Assembly: GCA_030066455.1 (NCBI GenBank)
Contig: JASJBQ010000214.1
Location: forward strand, 1 to 8,285
Length of the DNA stretch: 8,285 bases
Source: Desulfobacterales bacterium
Lineage (GTDB): Bacteria; Desulfobacterota; Desulfobacteria; Desulfobacterales; UBA5852
Reading direction: 5' to 3'
Below, piece by piece: positions 4,193 through 8,285 of this stretch; positions within the stretch are counted from its first letter, which is position 1, and the number at the start of each line of letters is the position of its first letter. Both the position numbers and the translations under genes were made by a program. The notes beneath the pieces were generated by a model. It did no database searches. It was not told the DNA's origin and saw only the letters and a list, made by a program, of their open reading frames with translations.

Positions 4193-7185
4193 ATCATCCC
4201 TCCATAGGGTTGTTCCCAGGCCGCCTTGAGCCTGTCGATATTCAGGTTCAGCAATTGGCCGCCATCCTGTCCGTTGACCAACAGGTCAGGTGGAGCCGTC
4301 ACCCTCCCGATCAGGGCCAGGGGCCGATCTTCAAAAAGCGATTCGAACGCATCCCGCCGCACCGGGTCGACGGTCACCAGAAACCGGCCGGCAGATTCCG
4401 AAAACAGGATGCGGTCATCCGATAAATCGACGTCGCAGAGGACGTTGCCCAAGTCGAGGGTCAGACCGAGCCCCCCGCCCATGGCCACAAGGGCGGCGTG
4501 AACGGCCAGCCCGCCGCGGTAGATGCCGTGAACCGAAGCCGTTAACGATCGGGCGATGGCGGTCTTCAGGGCGCGATAGGCCGGGAGAAAGCTTTGGGGA
4601 TCCACCCGTGGTACGTTCAAGCCGGTGTAGCCCAGGTGTTCGTAGTATTCCGAGGCGCCCAGTTCATTGCGCGTCAGACCGACCAAATAGAGCAGGTCCC
4701 CGGCCTGTTTGGCCTCCAGGCTCACGCAGGTGCTGATGTCCGGAACACGGGATATAGCGCTGAACTGCATGGTTTCAAACGCCGAAACCTTGTGGGTGAT
4801 CCCGTAGCGCCCGGGGAGGTTGCCGTCGACATACATGCTGTCCTTGCCGGAGAGCAGCGGGATTTCATAGGCCAGGCAGACATCTTTGAGCGCCCGGCAG
4901 GCGCGCACCAGCTGAGCCGCCTTGAAGCGTCCGTCCGGATTCTTGACCGGGTCATACTGGATGTTGGGCCAGCAGAAATTGTCCACCCCGCCCACGTGAT
5001 CCAGGTCGCCCCCGACGGCGATCACCCGGCGCAGGGCCTCGTCCATGGTGGCGGCGATCATGTGGTAGGCATCGATGGCGGAATAGGTCGGCAGGAGCGA
5101 CTGGGCCAACGCCAGGCCGGCTTGGCTGGTCAAAACCGGTCGGATCACGCTGGCGTCACTGGGGATATTGCGGTCGACCCCCACCAGGGGCTTGATCACA
5201 CTACCGCCCTGGACCTCGTGGTCATACTGGCGGGGAACCCATTCGCGCGAGCAGATGTTGGGCCGGGCCAGCATATCGAGCAGCAGCTGGTTAAAGTCGG
5301 CGGGGCTTCCAATGGCGGGCTCACACAACCCGCGTTCCTCGGGCGTGCGCCAGACGGCGTCAAATTCCCACTGCGGAAAACCCGACTTCAAGAGGTCGAG
5401 ATCGACGTAGGCGCAACTGCGCCCCTCGTAGGCCACATGCAGTTTGCCCGTATCCGTGTAACGGCCGATGGCCGTGCTCTCGACAGCGTGCTTGCGGGAA
5501 AGGGCCATGAAGCGGTCCAGATCGTCCGGCCGCACCGCCACGGTCATGCGTTCCTGGGATTCCGAGATCCAGATTTCCCACTGGTCCAGGCCGGCGTACT
5601 TGAGCGGCACCTTCTCCAGATCCACCGCGCAACCATTCGAAAAAAGGGCCGACTCCCCGATGGAGGAGGAGAGCCCCCCGCCGCCGTTGTCGGTGATGAA
5701 GCGGGTCAGCCCCTCGTCGCGGGCCTCGAGCAGGAAGTCGTGCATTTTCTTCTGTGTGTATGGATCGCCGATCTGCACGTGGCCGGCCGGGGTGTTCTCC
5801 GAGAAGATCTCCGACGATGCCGTGACCCCGTGGATGCCGTCCTTGCCCACACGGCCACCGCACATGATGATGAGATCGTTGGGCGAGGTCGTTTTCTGCT
5901 CCGCCGCTTCGCCCTTCACCACGGCCGGCATCAGGCCGATGGCGGTCACGAAAACCAGACACTTCCCCAGGTACTTGGGATTGAACAGAATCTGGCCGCA
6001 GGTCGTGGGAATGCCGCTCTTGTTGCCGCCGTCGCGCACGCCCTCGATCACGCCGTCCAACAGGCGGCGAGGGTGCAGGTGAGGCTTGAGATCGCCGTCG
6101 TATTCCCGGGGGCCGACGCAGTAGCCGTAGCCCCCCATCAGCAGACGGGCCCCCCGGCCGGTGCCCATGGGATCGCGGTAGACCCCCACGATGCCCGTGA
6201 TGGCGCCGCCGTAGGCCTCCATGTTCGAGGGCGAATTGTGGGTCTCACCGGTGATCACGTAGTAGTGGTCGTCATCGAAACGCCCCACGCCGGCATTGTC
6301 CCAGAGCACCGAGACGACCCAGTCCTTACGCTCCTGCAGGGCCAGGGTTGGGGCCTGGATGCAGGACTTGAACAGGTTGTCGACGGTTTCCCGATGCCCG
6401 CGGCCGGGTTCGCTGTAGTGGAACAGCCCCTGAAAAGTGTTGTGGTTGCAGTGGTCGCTGCGAGCCTGGGAGATGTACTCCAGCTCCAGATCGGTGGGAT
6501 CGTCCAGGCCGACTGAGGCCCGCTGCTCGCGGACTTCGGGCTGGAGAAAGTAATGGCGGATCGTGGGGATGTCGTTGGGGTTCAAGGCCAGGTTGCGCTG
6601 GTCGCTGATCGCCCGCAGGGTCTCGTCGCTGTCGATCGGCAGCGAGGTCACCGTGGGCACGTGATCCAGACGCACCTTGGGGATGATGATGCCGATACCC
6701 TCCTGCGGGTTCCAGTCGGTCGCGGGCTTGATGCGCCACTGCTGGATGATGTCGTTGGCCAGCAGTTCGCCGGCGATTTTCTCGGCGTCGTCGGCCTCGA
6801 GCGCCGCCCCCGTCAGACAGTAGCGCTTGGAGGTGTAGATCCCGTCATCCGGCCCCAGTTTGACGCCCAGCATGTCCTCGATGGCCTCCACTGCCGTGCT
6901 TCCCGCGTTGTCACGCACCCCGGGGCGGTATCCGATCCAGACCATCCAGTCGAATGCCAGCGGCAAGGGGTCAAATGAGGAGATCTGCGTCACCGGGTTG
7001 GTGAAGATTTCCGTGCGTACCGTCTCCAGCTGCGCCGGGGTCAAATCGGCGTCGATCGTGATCACGGCCACCGTGCGGACGCGCTCCACGGCGATCCCGA
7101 AATAATCCATGGCCTTGCGGCGCAGGGTCTCGCCCTCGGCGTCGATCAGCGCGGGCTTGAGCGTGATTTCCAGGCGATGCGGCAT
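4189..7185 (-). CDS. purL: FGAM synthase synthetase subunit PurL with fused tandem PurS-like domains
   Basis: This 998-residue enzyme carries out the ATP-dependent amidation of FGAR to FGAM, the fourth step of purine biosynthesis. Residues 1-153 contain two PurS-like repeats: LKPALIDAEG with IFTNPVTQ, then YRPGVRDNAG with LLANDIIQQWR. A linker then leads to the synthetase core: RSDHCNHN (242-249) matching the catalytic-His motif RSEHCRHK, ETHNSP (314-319), GTGRGAR (341-347), DNGGGGLSS (499-507), the ESQERM motif typical of large PurL (542-547), and SGKDSM (779-784). There is no glutaminase domain; that function is purQ next door. The length lies between small PurL (about 740 residues, with separate PurS) and the single-chain E. 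coli enzyme (about 1295 residues). The ATG at 7185 has AGGGAGG 7 nt upstream (7193-7199). Confidence 0.96.
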   Translation of the reverse strand: MPHRLEITLKPALIDAEGETLRRKAMDYFGIAVERVRTVAVITIDADLTPAQLETVRTEIFTNPVTQISSFDPLPLAFDWMVWIGYRPGVRDNAGSTAVEAIEDMLGVKLGPDDGIYTSKRYCLTGAALEADDAEKIAGELLANDIIQQWRIKPATDWNPQEGIGIIIPKVRLDHVPTVTSLPIDSDETLRAISDQRNLALNPNDIPTIRHYFLQPEVREQRASVGLDDPTDLELEYISQARSDHCNHNTFQGLFHYSEPGRGHRETVDNLFKSCIQAPTLALQERKDWVVSVLWDNAGVGRFDDDHYYVITGETHNSPSNMEAYGGAITGIVGVYRDPMGTGRGARLLMGGYGYCVGPREYDGDLKPHLHPRRLLDGVIEGVRDGGNKSGIPTTCGQILFNPKYLGKCLVFVTAIGLMPAVVKGEAAEQKTTSPNDLIIMCGGRVGKDGIHGVTASSEIFSENTPAGHVQIGDPYTQKKMHDFLLEARDEGLTRFITDNGGGGLSSSIGESALFSNGCAVDLEKVPLKYAGLDQWEIWISESQERMTVAVRPDDLDRFMALSRKHAVESTAIGRYTDTGKLHVAYEGRSCAYVDLDLLKSGFPQWEFDAVWRTPEERGLCEPAIGSPADFNQLLLDMLARPNICSREWVPRQYDHEVQGGSVIKPLVGVDRNIPSDASVIRPVLTSQAGLALAQSLLPTYSAIDAYHMIAATMDEALRRVIAVGGDLDHVGGVDNFCWPNIQYDPVKNPDGRFKAAQLVRACRALKDVCLAYEIPLLSGKDSMYVDGNLPGRYGITHKVSAFETMQFSAISRVPDISTCVSLEAKQAGDLLYLVGLTRNELGASEYYEHLGYTGLNVPRVDPQSFLPAYRALKTAIARSLTASVHGIYRGGLAVHAALVAMGGGLGLTLDLGNVLCDVDLSDDRILFSESAGRFLVTVDPVRRDAFESLFEDRPLALIGRVTAPPDLLVNGQDGGQLLNLNIDRLKAAWEQPYGGMI
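4198..4203 (-). promoter_or_regulatory. Ribosome binding site of purQ inside the purL 3' end
   Basis: The minus strand reads GGAGGG, 5 nt, then the purQ ATG at 4192, which overlaps the purL stop. The site lies within the last codons of purL and supports coupled synthesis of the two subunits. Confidence 0.7.
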
Positions 7186-7260
7186 GATACGGCCTCCCTT
7201 TCAATGAAGGTTAGCGTTCCGGCCGGCTGCGTGCCGAAGCAGCGGCGCCGCCCATCGGTT

Positions 7261-8285
7261 TTAAGGATTCACGATATCGTTGAAAATAACGAAAATCATC
7301 AGCGCGATCAGGAAAAAGATGCCGATTTGCTGGCCGATTTCGCGAATCTTGATGCTGACCGGGCGTCGGCTGATCATCTCGATGGCAAAAAACATCAAAT
7401 GCCCGCCGTCCAGGACCGGGATAGGGAGAAAATTGAGAATTGCCAGATTGATGGAAATCACGGCGATAAAGATCAACAGGGCCGTCACCCCCTCCCGGGC
7501 CTGCGCCCCGGCCATCTTGGCGATCTTGATCGGCCCGCCGAGGGTCTCGGCAGGGAGTTTGCCCTGGATCAGCTTGACGACGCTTAGAACCGTCAGCTCG
7601 GTGATTTCCCATGTTCGGCTCACGCTCAGTGTGAGCGATTCGACCAGCCCCAGATTGCGGGGCAGCCAGTCGCCCAGCGGCCGTACCCCGATGAGATAGC
7701 GCTCGATCTCCTCGCCGAAGAGATTCTTGGTGGTCTTGAGCTCCGGCTTGATCCGGGCGGTGAGCAGGCGGCCGTCGCGCTCGAAGCCGATCTCGAAGGC
7801 CTGGCCGCGCGTGGCCTTGATCATCTCCGACATTTCTTCCCAGCTGGTCACCGCGGTCCCGCCGATGGAAACGACGAGATCCTTGGCTTGGAGTCCGGCC
7901 CTCTCGGCGGGCGAGGCTTCGTCCACCTCCCCCACCACGGGGCGCAGCACTGAGATGCCCGACGTCATGAAAACCGCGAAGAATATCAGCACCGCCAGCA
8001 GCAGGTTGAAGAGCGGGCCGGCGGCGACGATTGCAAACCGCTGATAGACGTTCTTGTGGGTGAAGGAAATCGGGATCAGGGCGGGATCGATTTCGGTGTC
8101 CGGCTCCTCCCCGACCATTTTGACGTAACCCCCCAGGGGAATCAGGGACAGGCGGTAGTCGGTGCGCCCGACCGTTTTGCCGAGCAGGCGCGGCCCGAAC
8201 CCCAGCGAGAATTTTTCAACCCCCACGCCGAAGAAACGCGCCACCAGGAAGTGGCCGAGTTCGTGAAAGAAGATGAGGACACCCA
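7261..8285 (-). CDS. rseP: RseP-type site-2 zinc metalloprotease, 5' end outside window
   Basis: The reading frame enters at the right edge without a start and gives 340 visible residues ending at TAA 7261. At the very edge the frame reads GVLIFFHELGHFLVARFFG: HELGH (visible residues 7-11) is the zinc-binding HExxH active site of site-2 proteases. Only about 10-20 N-terminal residues should be missing. Other features are the AAGPLFN motif after a loop (87-93), a transmembrane helix at about 90-108, one PDZ domain at about 115-180, and NFLPIPVLDGGHL (284-296) with the zinc-ligand Asp. A C-terminal membrane helix lies at about 321-335. In other bacteria this family cuts anti-sigma factors and signal peptides within the inner membrane. 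A GTG at 8244 that could be mistaken for a start lies inside the protein, downstream of the catalytic motif. The gene is 75 bp upstream of purL; co-transcription is possible. Confidence 0.95.
   Translation of the reverse strand, partial: GVLIFFHELGHFLVARFFGVGVEKFSLGFGPRLLGKTVGRTDYRLSLIPLGGYVKMVGEEPDTEIDPALIPISFTHKNVYQRFAIVAAGPLFNLLLAVLIFFAVFMTSGISVLRPVVGEVDEASPAERAGLQAKDLVVSIGGTAVTSWEEMSEMIKATRGQAFEIGFERDGRLLTARIKPELKTTKNLFGEEIERYLIGVRPLGDWLPRNLGLVESLTLSVSRTWEITELTVLSVVKLIQGKLPAETLGGPIKIAKMAGAQAREGVTALLIFIAVISINLAILNFLPIPVLDGGHLMFFAIEMISRRPVSIKIREIGQQIGIFFLIALMIFVIFNDIVNP

Noticed and set aside
4594..6516. 640-codon open frame on the plus strand opposite purL
   Set aside because: It is entirely antisense to purL, which has continuous family motifs. 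The translation is low-complexity, rich in His, Val, Gly and Ala as expected from the reverse of GC-rich codons, with no recognisable domain.
7186..7260. GC-rich spacer between rseP and purL with the palindrome GCGGCGCCGC (7242-7251) and a GCTGC/GCAGC hairpin (7226-7243)
   Set aside because: No U-tract follows on the minus-strand transcript, so it is not a standard terminator, and short GC palindromes are common in DNA of this composition.
7261..8244. Start of rseP at GTG 8244
   Set aside because: The frame continues upstream through HELGH, the catalytic zinc motif, to the window edge, so the true start lies outside the window.

Overview
The window holds eight protein-coding genes, all on the minus strand, so transcription runs from base 8285 towards base 1. 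The gene types (a GspH/FimT-PilV-PilW-PilX minor pilin cluster, a long PurL with a separate long PurQ, RseP, a moderately GC-rich genome and a likely sigma-54 promoter) suggest a Gram-negative bacterium, plausibly a Desulfobacterota (deltaproteobacterial) lineage. That placement is inference from gene content, not a database match. No RNA genes, CRISPR array, insertion sequence or defence system was found.

Region 1 (8285-3368) is housekeeping. It starts with rseP, a membrane-embedded zinc site-2 protease that lacks only its first residues at the window edge. After 75 bp comes purL, whose N-terminus carries two PurS-like repeats, and then purQ, which overlaps purL by four bases (ATGA). PurL and PurQ together form the FGAM synthase of purine biosynthesis. 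PurQ supplies ammonia from glutamine, and the PurS function appears to be built into PurL.

Region 2 (3367-2945) is a 423-bp AT-rich intergenic stretch. At its pilin-proximal end is a good match to a sigma-54 (RpoN) promoter with GG-N10-GC spacing. It is placed so that a roughly 22-nt leader would carry the Shine-Dalgarno of the first pilin gene. Upstream lie an inverted repeat and phased direct repeats that could be activator sites.

Region 3 (2944-1) is a type IV pilus minor pilin operon: fimT/gspH-like, pilV, pilW, pilX, and then a secreted Calx-beta domain protein that runs off the left edge. These pilins normally form the priming or tip complex of a type IV pilus, and the position after pilX is where the tip adhesin PilY1 is usually encoded. 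Here the visible 230 residues are a signal peptide, one Calx-beta-like domain and the start of a second. All four pilins also carry acidic, EF-hand-like loops, so calcium binding is a recurring theme of the operon.

The points most worth following up are the candidate sigma-54 control of the pilin operon, the calcium-associated protein in the PilY1 slot, and the PurS-PurS-PurL fusion paired with a free-standing PurQ.
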